Positions 1 to 12,048 of a stretch of DNA of 64,000 bases are shown here, in pieces. The first letter of the stretch is position 1, and each line of letters starts with the position of its first letter. The translations under genes were made by a program, and so were the position numbers. The stretch lies in the NCBI GenBank assembly GCA_023014365.1, contig JAEBUN010000008.1:1569729-1633728 (forward strand), read 5' to 3'. The stretch comes from Lepiota brunneoincarnata (taxonomy: Eukaryota; Basidiomycota; Agaricomycetes; Agaricales; Agaricaceae). The notes beneath the pieces were generated by a model, which did no database searches, was not told the origin of the DNA, and was given only the letters and a program-made list of their open reading frames with translations.

Positions 1-1050
1 TGTTTCGTCGAGTTCTTCCGGTTGATCGTCGTGATCCGGAGTGCCTGGGGACTCCTGATCAAATCGAATGTGCGTCCCGGGTGGGTCGCAGGTTCCACGT
101 CGCTCGCAGTAGCGTTACCTTCTCTGGCTGGTTTTGGTTCGTTTCTCTTCATCCTTTGTATTCTGATTAAAGGCTAACTCGGAGTAGAGTCGGCTATTGT
201 GCAATTTTTCTTTTCATGGTGCGCCCCGGTCTTGATTCAGGAATTTGGTTTGACTGACGTTTCGTGGGTGATTGTAGGAGAATCTGGTCTATGAAAAGAG
301 GAGATAAGATATTTTGGGTGGTATCAGCGGTTATCGTCATGGTGAGATCATCTCCTATTTGGTTTATGACTTGGCTGTGATTGGACATGGGCCTTGTTCA
401 GGTTGCCATAATGCAGACAGGAGGCTCAGTGGGTGTAAGCTACCACGTACGTTTTAGACTATATCTCAGCGTCACTTGCGTCGATTAAAGGGAGATTCTA
501 CCTAGCTGAAAATGGCGGTGGCGAGCATGCGGGACCCCAAACAGGTACAAGCTGTCTCGCTGTATACCACGGTGGGTATCTTTGCCGGTATCTTACACAA
601 AAGGTCAAATTCTTTAACTGACAGGTGATGGTTGATTGTGATAAAGATCTGGCTTGCGGGAAGTTTTATCTGCGACCTTTTTATTGTGTTTGCCATGGCT
701 ACTATCGTATGTCCCCACCCCTCAGAGCCTGTCACAACGTCACTGAAGCGACGCAGCTGGTTAATGTGCGAAAGGAGGTGATGTTCAGAGAAACGGAGAA
801 GATCATTGATTATCTTCTGCGTCTGACGATTGAGACGGGTGCCTTGACAGTCCTAGCGGCAGCTGTGATGCTTGGGCTGCACCTCAAATATCCTAAGGAG
901 ACGTTTTGCCTTGGCATGTAAGCCCCCTTGCAGGTTTTATAGTCGCACAAACTGAATGGCGTTATAGACTCTATATCCTTGGTGGGCTGTACGTTCGGAC
1001 ACATAACGTATAGTGGTGAAAAAGAACACTAACCATTCTGGAAGATACAC
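1..1050 (+). pseudogene. DUF6534-like membrane protein gene, degraded and cut by the window edge
   Basis: Translated blocks match the order of the agaricomycete DUF6534 family of multi-pass membrane proteins. An R-I-W block with a following hydrophobic stretch starts near 274. An I-W-L-A-G-S block with Asp-Leu-Phe-Ile starts near 647. A block reading L-R-L-T-I-E-T-G-A-L-T follows at about 818-850, and a G-L-Y-V-R-T block near 990 takes the place of the usual K-L-Y-S-N segment. The blocks sit in different frames. Some of this can be explained by short introns (for example a GTATGT donor near 705), but the last part needs a frame change without a convincing intron. I therefore read it as a decaying copy. 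Function of the family is unknown. Bases 1-180 are open and hydrophobic on the plus strand but I could not assign them firmly. Confidence 0.5.
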
Positions 1051-1379
1051 CAATCTCTTGTTGTTTCTGTTGAACAGCAGGGAAAAATCGCACGATCCAC
1101 GCAACAATGAAATAAGCCTACAGCTACCTGCAATGTCTGAATTCGCGCAAACGGCATCATCAAGCTCTCGCATGTTGGACGATGCGGCCATTGTTAATTC
1201 GCCGGGAGGAAGCAGTGTCAAAGGTTAAAAACCCTTGGAGGCATGTGGCCTGCTCGGGTTGGGTATATATATGTGTTTCGGGTATCGCGGTCACAACAGG
1301 AATTGTCACGGACTACATGAAACCATCACTTTTGTCACTTGTCAAATTAGAAAACATATGTAATATTGTAACTCTTCCA

Positions 1380-2088
1380 TCATTCGAAACAACGACCAGA
1401 CTGCAAAAGGACTGTTACGACAACCGCAACATCCAGCAAGCCTGCCTGTACGGCTGAAATTGTGATTTCCAGCAACACACCCTGCGCGATGCGAGATATC
1501 TTGGCCAGAGGTTCTCCCTCATCGTTGCTGAATGGGTAGAGCTACTCCCCGTCGGTGAGTATTTCCTTGTCCGAAGTACATCAAGGCCTTACATAGGTAG
1601 CATCGTTTGAAAGAACCCATAAGAACCGCTTGTCTCGGAGATTCATAAGCCTACCCCTGCGCATCACAAACGCGGTCATTGCGGGGTATCAGCGGTTTTT
1701 CGAAAGGACATACCTTCCATCCGGACTTTGTTGGAAAAGTCTAGAAGCCCTCTGCTTGTGGAACGCAGGGAACACCTCTACTTCTGGGTGTCGTTGCCAG
1801 TCAATGACCCCCGAAATCTCCCCGTCAGCCCGCCTGATTGTTGTATCCCCGAATCCGCGTTTGTTGGTAGTTATTCGATACGACTTTTGGAAATTGGCGT
1901 CTGTAACCTTCACAGTTCAAGATATCCTGGGCCTGACTTGAGAACAAGAATGTGATAATGTTGGGCGAAGGGACAGGGATGTAGTGAGGTAGCGCGCCAA
2001 AGGTCGGAGACAGCTTCTGATCGGAAAGCGGAAGCCCATGCGCTTCTGGGTTATACCATCCACCTTGGATATATGGATTCCCAAGCAT
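1380..2088 (-). CDS. DUF6593 family protein
   Basis: On the minus strand, exons ending at the stop near 1380 show the signature of the agaricomycete DUF6593 family. A central block reads Y-R-I-T-T then T-T-I-R-R-A-D-G and V-I-D-W-Q-R-H (about 1910-1780), followed by a R-Y-V-L-S-K segment. The last exon carries G-E-P-L-A then L-E-I-T-I and L-L-D-V-A-V-V-V-T-V (about 1500-1390), the usual family C-terminus. The N-terminal exon (2088 to about 1917) is short and rich in Gly, Tyr and Pro. At least three introns are needed; the exact borders in the 1.55-1.70 kb part are uncertain. Function of the family is not known. Its neighbour on the left is a degraded gene, so this copy may be weakening too. 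Confidence 0.5.
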
Positions 2089-2743
2089 AATGACGAGGGG
2101 AGGGTAAGAAGTCGTGCAGCAAGTATATGCATCTTTCTTCGCGGTATTTGTAGGAATTTAGAGGGGCAGGGTTAGGAATGAAACGCGGTGTGCGAAATCT
2201 GGAACACGGTGACCTCGGTGGTCAGCAGATCTATACTATATACTGGACAACCTGAAGAAGAGTAATTACCCCCTATTCCAGTACCGCGGGTGTGGAGATG
2301 TGGCAAGGTGAAGGGGATCAGAGGCCATCTCGGTGATGATCCTAGCGTAACGTCCAAATGACCTCAATTCATCTGTCTGATGGCATTTTCCCAGTGAATT
2401 CGGTGATTTCGTATGTCTAAGTGCGGAGCGGCGTTGGAGGTGACTGCCGCTGCGTGAATTCTGCGGCGGTTAGGGCACGAAATAGTAGTAACGGGCGGGC
2501 TCGCCGACTTTGGGCGCCTGCCAGGAACCCTGTTTTACACGTGTGTGACATAGCACATTGACATTGAAAATTTCTCACTGTCATGCAACGTTCAACGTCC
2601 ACATCAAATTTCAAACAGTCAAGTCGGGTGGTGGCCTCAGGTGGTAATTTCAAGCCTAGGGGTTATATGAACCGAAGAATGGAATCACGCTAGGTGTGTG
2701 GTTAGCCCCTGACGCCAACTGCACCGCTTACTAACGGAAAGTC

Positions 2744-4631
2744 ATGAAGCTACCAGCACTACTCTTGCTCATTGCAGTGCTCTCGGCGCAGTCGCTACAG
2801 TCACTATGCAAGCCAGACATCGGAGTGGATCGCCTCGTTTCTCGTCACCACCGGCTTCAGGCGCGTGACGTGGAATTTGCAAATGGTGGTAACAGCCGTG
2901 ATAATGGCAAACGAGGAGACGGGGATTTGACAAACCCTCGCAATTTTGAGATTTCTTTCTATCATATCAATGATGTTCATGCGTGCGTCCCTAATTCCAG
3001 TTTTCACTTCCCTGGATATTGATATTGGATATGCTATGGCAGCCATCTTGACGAGTTCAGATCCAGCGGGTCGGCATGCACGGATACCACTCGTGGTTTG
3101 TCAGATTTTTACCCCCCCTGATGATTACTTCTGACGTGTGCTGGCGTCCATAGGCTGTGTTGGTGGATACCCTCGTGTGAAGACTATTGTTGAGCAGACG
3201 CGTCCTGGAAAGAAAAATACCCTTTTTCTGAATGCTGGAGACGAATTTCAGGTGCGTCTGGCACATTCCAATCACAGAGCATTCCAGAGCCTCACAATTG
3301 CCATAGGGAACTTTGTACTACACTGTGTACAAGGGAGAAAAGATCGCGGAAACCTTGAATCAACTCGGCTTCGATGCTATGACACTTGGAAATCATGAAT
3401 TCGATGATGGAGACGACCTGCTCAGCGCCTTTCTCGACAATCTCACATTCCCCATCATTTCCAGCAACATTCATACCCAACACCGCAGACTTGCGAAAAA
3501 TCTTGTGCCCTTCAAAATTTTCGAGCGCTACAATCTTGCTGTGTTGGCCATGACGACCGAAACGACTGCTACCTATCTCCAATCCCAGCAACCTCACGAC
3601 CTTCGAGGATCCTGTCGTCGCCGCACAACGGACCGTAAAGCTCATCAAGCGGTACCATCCGGATGTCAAGCGGATTGTCGCTCTCACGCATATTGGATAT
3701 GCCCAAGACATCCGTCTCGCCCAAAATACGACTGACATATCCTTGATCATCGGGGGTCATTCGCATACCCTGCTTGGGAACATCACTGGCGCCGCGGGCC
3801 CGTACCCTACGATCGCTAAGAACCTGAATGGAGACGAGGTTTTCATTGTGACGGCGTACAGGTGGGGGGAATACTTGGGTTACATTGATGTCGAGTACGA
3901 CCATCATGGGAAGATTGTTTCCTACGAAGGCGCTCCTATTCACCTCACCAATGCCACTGCCCAAGATCCCGGTCTCAAAGCTCAAGTAACCGAATGGGCC
4001 AAGGCCTTTGATGCGTTTTCTAACACAGTTCTCGGCCTCACAGAGTCTACGCTCATCCAGAGCACTTGCCAACAAGCCGAATGTACTCTCGGAGACCTCA
4101 CGGCCGATGCACTGCAGGACTATATTTCCGACTCCATCGGCGCCATTATGAACGCCGGCGGCATCCGAACCGAGATCGACGCGGGAAACATCACTCTTCA
4201 ACAGGCTTTGGAGTGCTTCCCATTTGGTAACAGCGCTGTCCAACTGGACTTTACCGGTTCGCAGTTGTGGGATGCATTCGAGAGTATTGTGTCGAAAGTG
4301 AGCGTCAATAACGGCTTAGCTGTGACCAGCTTCGTTCAGGTATCACGGAACATCCGCTTAACCTTATAATCCTTCCAACCCCAATGGGAGCAAGCTCATT
4401 ACGCTCACGATTGCGGGCCAACCAGCTGTCCTCTCTCAAACTTATCGCATTACCACCGTCGACTTCCTAGCGCAGGGTGGCGACAACTTCTGGCCTGCAC
4501 GGAATGACTTCATAATCTTGGAAACCGTGGACCAAGTCTGGAGCCATCATGTTCAGGGCTCATACACCCATCAATTACCAACTCGATGGACGTATTTCGG
4601 TGACGGACGAAACAGTCCCCCAGAAGGGTAA
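2744..4631 (+). CDS. Secreted 5'-nucleotidase/2',3'-cyclic phosphodiesterase-like protein, two apparent frame breaks
   Basis: This is a metallophosphoesterase of the 5'-nucleotidase (UshA-like) family, which removes phosphate from nucleotides outside the cell. The N-terminus at 2744 is a signal peptide. Motifs in order are D-V-H-A at the end of exon 1 (metal site), N-A-G-D-E-F (exon 3), G-N-H-E-F-D (about 3390), A-L-T-H-I-G and G-G-H-S-H (about 3690 and 3755), then the C-terminal nucleotidase domain with N-A-G-G-I-R (about 4155). Introns at 2983-3042, 3096-3153 and 3252-3306 restore the frame cleanly. Two breaks remain: one extra T near 3574 and another near 4363, each after a CC. Homology continues in the shifted frame on both sides, to a stop at 4629-4631. 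Either the gene is dying or the assembly has two one-base errors. Its 3' end overlaps the F-box gene on the other strand by about 60 bp. Confidence 0.75.
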
Positions 4632-6431
4632 TTAATACGAGAACAGACATTTGTCATATGTATATCGCCTAACTCAACGACTCGGGTGGATACATAGAAA
4701 AAAATTCGAGTTTCGTGATTCTCTCCTCCATGTTTCCACTTGTCTGAATCTCTGTCAGCGCATGGTTTATAACGATTGAGAAAAGCACGAACTTTTAACC
4801 CGAGCACATAATCTTCGTCAATCATGAATGAAAAGCACGACGTATCGAGAGACAAGAACCATGACCTCGATGGAAAGACATAGTTGATCGGCTCCAGGAA
4901 AAGGTCGAATGTATTTGAGGGAGCAGCCTGAATATGGCCGCGTTCGAAATTGAAAATAAGGATGGTGGGCTGGGGGTTATTCCGGTTTCTAGGGTCCAAA
5001 AGTATGAGCACCCGGCTTCCTTGAACATACCTAGGACGCATTAGGCATTTTACAACTAAATTGTTTTCACACTCACCGCAGCCAATTACTAGCGACAGTC
5101 GTTGGAGTGAAAAATACTTTCCGGTGGCTCCACAAGTCCCATGTTACCTCGAGGGGTTCATCGATGGTAGTTCCTGCTTGAATGTACGGGAAAAAAGCCG
5201 AATAATCAACAAAAAAGGTAACATAAGGGTGCGCGGAATGCAAAAATCGCAGACAAATGATGTACACGCGTGATTCTTGAGCAGTTGTAAAAATCACGCC
5301 TGGACGGGGTTTGGCAAGGAAAGGACCGGTGTGGGAGCTGATCGACGATAGCTGGATCCCAGGAAGAAGATCTGGGAATTTGAGTGTTGCGACAAGCTTG
5401 GGTGGGACAACAGGGTGGCGAGGAAAGGTGATCTTGTAGACGCAAATACTACCACTGTTCGATACGGTGAAGATAGCGTAGGAGCGTGGGCCGAGTAGCT
5501 CGAAGGTTCTAGCACCATCCGGAAGGCGCATTTCTGGGACCATAGAGTTCTGGATACCACGTGTGTTGAGTTGAGATTATGATGGATAATTCTTCTCGCT
5601 CACTAGAATCACTGTGCCGGTTTTCCAGTGCCAGAGGAGGAGTTGGGGCAAGCGGGAACCATCGAAAAAGAACAAAGAGAGGAGATCATCTGCGAGTTGG
5701 ATAGTAATAGTTGAAAGGTCACTTCCGTGAGGGTCATAAGGAATGCGGAATTTAATAGCCCGTTTGCGGGCTTGCGGGTGGGGAGCGTTGGTGGATAGTG
5801 TATGGAGATGAAGTTTGACTTTGCGACCTTCTGGGCTGACGTGCGGTCTGAAATGTCATATATACAATCAGCTTAATGGAAAATAGAAAATAGACATACA
5901 TGTGATCCGCTTCGATCATGACAATAAGGTCCTGAGTCGGATCGAGAGCAAAGTCTTTGATAGGGAAATCAAGGTTCCTGTGGAGCTTGCTTGGCGGGCG
6001 TGGTAAAGCAAGGGAGCCATTGAAGTGTTAAGCTGGATCCATCCGATTTTGCAAATACACCAGCAACCAGTTCGTACGCCGCACAGTCCCCTTGAATGCG
6101 GTAAGAACTGGTAGGTGGCTTGGCAACTGCATTAGTCTTCCAGGACTGCGTGAACTGTCGCAACAATCGTATTCGAGCATCATAGGGCAGCTGAGTTGCA
6201 TAGACACCGACGAGACCTTGCTCTCCTAGTCTGTACGCATATTCAAATTCGGAGTGCCCTTTGAGAAAGGCCGCGGAGGGATTTGGAGACCTTGCTCGGC
6301 GAGGGGAAATAAGGATGATGAATTGGACACGTAGAGAGAATGCTTACCAAGAGACAATCACAGACGGTGTCACTGTTAACCCAACGAAATATTTCAAGTA
6401 AAATGTCGGCAGGAAGGTCGAGCAAGTTCAT
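4571..6431 (-). CDS. F-box protein
   Basis: The protein starts at 6431 with a typical agaric F-box: L-D-L-P-A-D-I-L-L-E-I-F followed by W-V-N-S-D-T-V and L-L-V-S. Such proteins bind Skp1 and recruit targets to SCF ubiquitin ligases. The rest is the long beta-rich C-terminal part common in agaricomycete F-box families, with blocks near 6240-6000 (E-L-V-A-G-V-F), 5990-5900 (L-P-S-K-L-H), 5760-5630, 5540-5075 and 5041-4571. Several introns separate these. Between the block ending near 6000 and the L-P-S-K-L block the frame changes with no evident intron, so this copy may be broken or carry a sequencing error. The target of the F-box protein cannot be told from sequence. Agaric genomes hold hundreds of such genes. 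Confidence 0.6.
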
Positions 6432-8830
6432 AACACACCAGTGTTTGTCGCAGTGGCGTTGGATTGTTGAGCCATGGTCACGTGGACATAACCACCTAAT
6501 ATTCCCAGGTGACCGACCTGGCCACTGCCACAATGGTCTTCGATAATGCTCTCCTGGGATTCCTTGTACTTTCGACCTGTTCAGCGTACGCGCAACAGGT
6601 AGAATGTGCTTATTCATGTCCGCTGGCCGACAGGCTTGAGCAACCCTTGCTCAGGCACACTCTGGCGATACCTTATAAATCAGACTATTCAGTCTTCGAA
6701 TGCGTGTAGGCTCTCTGCATCCGTGACCCTTAGTGACTTACGCTGACCTGCAATTTCTGCCAGGTATGGCCAAGTGGACCCGGAGCCCATTACCCATAGC
6801 TGCTTCTATGGAAAGGTGAGACACAAGATACACGAGTTCCCATAATTTTGCTGACAAGTATGAACCCAAGTCGGATGGTCATCAAGCACTGGGCTCACTC
6901 ATAAACAAGTGCCCTGCACAAGCCGTCCCTTGTTCCGACAGCTCAAACTCCTTTTCCTCGCCAGGAAAACCGGAAACACCACCTTGGATTGAAAATGGGC
7001 GATACCTCCTTTATTTGAAAGAAAACCACACATGACCATTAGCTATACTTGCGTTCTGTTATGACCCTGTGTGCGCCGGATAGCCGCTGGCATTGTTAGT
7101 AAGCGTCTGACTCCCTATGGGCATGTGGCGTTGAAAGCTGTCGCTTTTCACGAATAACAATGATGGACTTGATGCAAATCAATTCATTGACTCCTAGTTG
7201 TCGAGGGTAGGATCAACTGGCTTTGGTGACTCATCTCGATCAATGGGAAACCTGGAGCATCCTTCAGATTTTCCCGACCAACCGCACCCATGAGCCGCCC
7301 CAGGCTCGATATCGAAAACTTGTGCTGACTCTGCCGATCGAACAGAAGGAATCGCGGCTTGTACATACCGTTTCACCCAAAAGAGCACGTTCTTCCTTGG
7401 CTTTAATCCCACGTCAAAGCGGAGAAACCATAGAGTTCTCACAAGATGAAAACGTGAATCATTTCATTCCTCGGTATTGGCCTCAGTGCAAGGTGAGACT
7501 CGTAAACAAGGCGAGTCGCCGATCGATCCCTTGATCGTCCCCATCCCGATTCTTATGACTTTGCATAGACTGATATATCACCTGGAGCGGTCGCAAAAAT
7601 ATGGATCGGCGGGGACATTGCCTGCTGGCGTGCCTTTCAGCAAGGAGCTTTTGTTTCCAATCGATCTCCGGCGCAGGATCTCCCTTCGCTTTGCTTCCTC
7701 ATTGCTCCCCGTCCCGCCTCGCCAACGAATTATCTTTCTGGCGGAGCACCCCCCCCCTCAGCCTAAGGCAAGATCAAGAAGTTTACACAATATTATCTCC
7801 GTGCAAGGCTCGGCTTTTCCTATAAAAATAGGCATACCATGGACAACCGGAGCTGTCGTGTCGAGCTACGGGCATTCACAGGCCCCCCTGGCTGCGGCCC
7901 TGGTAGCTCTGAACCCAGCCACCGATCCCTTATCTGCTTTTCCCAACATGATACTTGGTCCTTAGGGCTACCCATTTCTCATGTCCAATATTCGATAATC
8001 ACGAAGATGCGCTTCCACCACTTTCGGTTCCGATCTTGTGCACCCAGAACTCCGCGGGGTGCAGCTCAGGGGAACTGCCTCAAGACTTTCAGATTCTATG
8101 TTCGGCTCCCTAGTGCGGAATAAAAATGCGACTGTCTTCGATCCCTCCGAAGTCCGAAAATCTCACGTCCATAACTGGTGAGAAAGAATCCACAGAAACC
8201 TGCCATGATCGAAACGGAGGCCCGACATCGCCCCTTCATGTATCAACCTAGAAGTTGATGCACAGCATTCATCAGGGTTCTATCTGGGACCTGTTGAGAC
8301 TGTCTGTGCGGGCCTCCGAATGCTGAGAGTTCGTCCAGCAGGACGAGAGTCATCCCCGTTACCCTAGATGCGTATCGACAGAGCATTTACTCATAACGTG
8401 GATCGTTGACGTCCTTCGTTTGGCTGTGATATCGGTACTATTCTTCTCGACCGCTTATAACTTTGCAGCTTGCCGATGGCCTGAATTATAGCACTGAGGT
8501 CTCCGGTTAACTATAAACTTTCATGGGGAACGACAAGGACTACACTGCCACAATTGCCATTCCGTCTGTAAGTTGTTCACTCGTGAACACTCCATTCAGT
8601 GTTTCTTCGGGGACACTTTCAGCGAGCAACTGCAATCTGTAGTATTGATTGGGTCGCTGTAGATGGCCCTTTATGGTTCTTCGGCTCAGCTAGTGTGGTA
8701 AAGAAAAGATAGCCCAAATGCATTATGACAAAATACTCTTTAATAAATACAAAGCTTGAACAAGCTGCCGGGAATCATGAAAGCAAGCGCAAAATCGGTT
8801 AGGTTCTAGTAGTGTATTGTTATCTGTCTC
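6432..8830. other. Region without a convincing intact gene
   Basis: An ATG at 6532 opens a 22-residue signal-peptide-like stretch ending A-Y-A-Q-Q directly before a GT, which might be the first exon of a secreted protein. I could not find a convincing continuation. Around 7.55-7.75 kb the plus strand has a protein-like stretch (I-W-I-G-G-D-I-A-C-W-R-A), again without an identifiable family and followed by stops. I read the area as remnants of one or two genes plus intergenic sequence. Confidence 0.3.
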
Positions 8831-9722
8831 CTATATTTTCGTCCTATCCGGCTGACAGTTCTTTGCTGCCCAGCACCTTATTGTCGTCCTCACTATAAGG
8901 GCGAAGTAGACCAGACCTATCGCGAACAAGTCCCAAGTCCCAGTCCGTAGGCAGAACTCTATTGGAGATGGGAGAGTTAAGTTGGATGCTGGATTTAGGC
9001 GTGTTCGCCAGATGAACGATATGATGGCAATCACGGAGAGGAGGAGTGACCTAAGAGGAATATAAGTGAGTTTCGTAGCAATAGAAAAGACTATGTACAA
9101 ACCACGTCAGTGAGGCAGCTGGTAGACTTAACATAACCCAGAAGTTCCAGAACGTCCCGCTGTTGCTTTCTGCGACCTACAATAACCAGTTCAATACAAG
9201 GCCAAATCTTTCCTAGATGTAATGCTTACCTTGGCCCACTCTGAGATCGTGTCTCTTGCATATAGAACGTAGGAACAGCCATATAGCATGCTCCAAAAAG
9301 TCAGAGTCAGCGACCATAAAGCCAAGTTTCGGGTCAAAGGGTCTTTCGCTGCCTCGCCATCGTTTCTCTCGAGTAAAATCAAGGTAAGTCTACCGCAATG
9401 AGTTAGCTGGGAAAAGTACTGGGTGATATATATGCGGAGGTACGTACGGTAGAAGTATGGCAGAAATGGCTGTTATTATCTTCCATTCCTGGATGCAACG
9501 GTCGATTATCTTCTCCCATCGTTCTGGGAGTAGGTTTAGTTCTGTTTCGGCGGCGTTCTGGCGTATGGACTTGGTCGTGGATAATAGAGTTGATTCAAAA
9601 CTGGACTCTGCTGCCCATGCCAGGTGTTTTGAATCATGAACTCGTACGTGATATCGAGAGGGGTACCATAAGAGGAGGAGAGTGTATAGTAGAGATACAT
9701 GTCTACGTTTATAGCAGGGCAT
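8831..9722 (-). CDS. Four-helix membrane protein, paralog 1 of 3
   Basis: I do not recognise a named family. The gene starts at 9722 and reads through four exons to a stop at 8831. Exon 1 has a polar, Ser-rich N-terminal part ending in a Trp-containing helix and I-S-A-I-L-L. Exon 2 (about 9365-9230) has a hydrophobic segment with F-W-S-M-L-Y-G and V-L-Y-A-R. Exon 3 (about 9180-9110) contains F-W-N-F-W-V-M-L-S-L-P-A-A. Exon 4 has two further hydrophobic segments. The exon layout and the motifs F-W-S-M-x-Y-G and W-V-M-x-x-L-P-A-A recur in the genes at 13468-14401 and, more distantly, 12049-12781, so the three are a local gene family. It is divergent from the RING/GATA gene, with 338 bp between the start codons. 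An integral membrane location is inferred; function is unknown. Confidence 0.65.
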
Positions 9723-10060
9723 TTCGATTTTGGCCCGGGGAAGGGGGGGAATGATGAACAGTCTTCGTCGCCGAAAGTATTAAATGGCCAACACGCAACA
9801 TGTGACTCTTAAATGCTGTGTGCATAACATGCAGTGTTGCAAAATTGCAGTACGTATTAGCCTGAGAAAGCTCCAGGCTGTGTTCAATAAGTAACAGGAG
9901 TCCTCAGCCAAAGGTCAACTACGTCCACCTCCAATCTCCGAGCCAGCCAGTCCAAGTAGCCGATCCCCTAATTATTCTCCAAGCAATCCAGGTCCCGCAG
10001 CCCTAATCCCCTCTCCAATTGCTGGGGCTCCATCGTGGAAACCAGATTTTCAAGGGCAAC

Positions 10061-11925
10061 ATGTTCGCTCTCGCGCCCGGTTCTCCCTGCGATGTTTGCT
10101 TAGAAGAATTTGGCTCCCAGTGCCCGCCCCATTCACTTCCCTGCGGTATGCTATTTTCCCCGTTTTTTCCGCATCTATAACATTTGTTTCCAGGCCATGT
10201 TCTCTGCGGCCGTTGCTGCGATACGGTAGTTGAAAAGAGTTCTCCGCGCCTCTCCTCCTACTGTCCATTCTGTCGCACACCATTCACCGCAGACTCTGTC
10301 AAGTTGATCCGCATGGACCTCGCCGCCAGCAGCCCACGCACTCCCAATCAACACCGATCAATTGGGGCACACAGAGAATTATATTCCAGTTTATCTCTGG
10401 AGCCATTTGCGATGGCCACAATATCTTCTACCCCTCCCTCTCTCCTGCCCTCAAAAATTCCTGATGGTACTCCACCTCCAAGATTAAGTTACGTCTGGGA
10501 TGCATTGCCCCACTTTCGCACGAAAGAAGAACTCGGGCAGGATGGTGTCCTTCGGCCTGCTCGACCTCACAATCCGTACAAAAGGAGTTCGAGGCCGCCG
10601 TGTGTTTTTTTTGTGCCAGATATACCAAATATTGCTTTATTAATCACACTCTCTAGGATGGACTTGGTTGAGGATCCGTCGTTCTCTAACATCACCGCCA
10701 TCTTTGAGCTCCCTGGATTGAAGCATAAAGAATCAAGGCCGGCAATCCGTAGCGCGACCCCTCCTTCCTTTGGTCTCTCGGCTCCTCGCACCGGTAATAA
10801 TACCTCAGGTCATATGAAAGCCTGCAGCATTTGTGGTATCACTAGTACGCCCATATGGCGTCGCGTGAACGGCAAGGTAAGCTGCAACGGCTGTGGCTTG
10901 CGCTACCTCAGGCACCGGTGCCCTCGTCCTCATCAGGATAGGTACGAAAGCCATGGCGAGGGAGTGGCGTCAGCATCCCTCAGGCTGCAAGGGATGACCG
11001 ACACCATGAATGATGGTTCTTCTATGCGTTTTAGTGGGGGTCGATCAACCCGTGCGAACGTGCGTGTGAATCACAAACCTCAATGTTTTAATTGCGGAAC
11101 TACTACCACTCCCCTCTGGAAGAAAGACGAAGAAGGCAGGACAAACTGTAATGCGTGGGTGTCAGATTTTTGATGCTCCCCAAGATTAATTCAGGCTCTT
11201 TTCCTAGGTGTGGACTTTTTCATAAGCTACACGGTCGCAGTCGTCCCATCCCTGCGAAACCCGACATCAATTATCAACGCACTCGGCGCGCCTCTCAAAG
11301 GGATAGACACGTTGACGTCGTCGGTGTTGAATCTCCTCCCTCTGCTAGGCTGAATTACCGAAGAGGGTCCGAGTACTCTCAGGAATGCCGTACCGGCCCA
11401 TCTTACCCGGTTCCCGCAGCTCCTGACACAAAGCGTTACAGCATCCAGACGAATCCTTCATACCTTGATTCTTCATTACTGGAACATCAGTATGAATACT
11501 CTCAAAGATATTGTACTTCCCCCTCGTCTTCTGGAAGCTGGGAGGCGGATCATCGGGTGAGAGATTGCTTCAAACGGAATTGTCCATAACAAGGCTTACT
11601 TTTAGTTCTCTTGTACAGACGGCGGCGCTGCAGCAAGCCTTGCCAGAATATGATAGCTCCCCCTCAGATAGCTTTCTGCTTCAAGTAGATGAAAACTTGC
11701 AAGTGCCCCCAGATTGGTCGGAAAGCGTGAGTGATACCGTATTCAACACCCCTTCGTTCATCGTCAAATTCCCTTGCACAGGCCGCGCAACGCACAAATT
11801 CCAGAGATCACTCAGTTGGCCCTGGGGAGCTCCGACGTCGGTTGGATTTAGCCCGGGGGGCGCTTGAAGATTGGGTTGAACGTGTCTTGCAGAGAGTTCC
11901 ACGTGGATCAGCGCTCGTAAGTTGA
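10061..11925 (+). CDS. RING finger plus two GATA-type zinc fingers, with an Hsp20-like segment
   Basis: Exon 1 (10061-10145) and exon 2 (from 10194) join to give a C3HC4 RING: C-D-V-C near the start, then P-C-G-H-V-L-C-G-R-C and C-P-F-C-R. Such domains usually act as ubiquitin ligases. A probable 57-nt intron (10600-10656) leads into a short segment with M-D-L-V-E-D and F-E-L-P-G-L-K, which resembles the start of an alpha-crystallin (Hsp20) domain. Two GATA fingers follow: C-S-I-C at about 10831 with a 16-residue loop (one short of usual), and C-F-N-C at about 11083 with the standard 17-residue loop. The second is split by an intron (11155-11207) and ends in L-F-H-K-L-H-G-R-S-R-P, the basic tail that contacts DNA. 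Further exons extend it to a stop at 11925, with short Ser/Pro-rich parts and a final Arg-rich helix. It is probably a DNA-binding regulator. The 3' end is the least certain part. Confidence 0.75.
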
Positions 11926-12048
11926 CGGAGCTCAACTCAGGCTTACCACCCATTCTCAATTTTGTTTGCACAGCATGAGAAGTCCGCCCACCTATACTGG
12001 TATTGCCACCTGGGAATTCCCTTCTTGTACTCCTTGAGACTTGATTCT

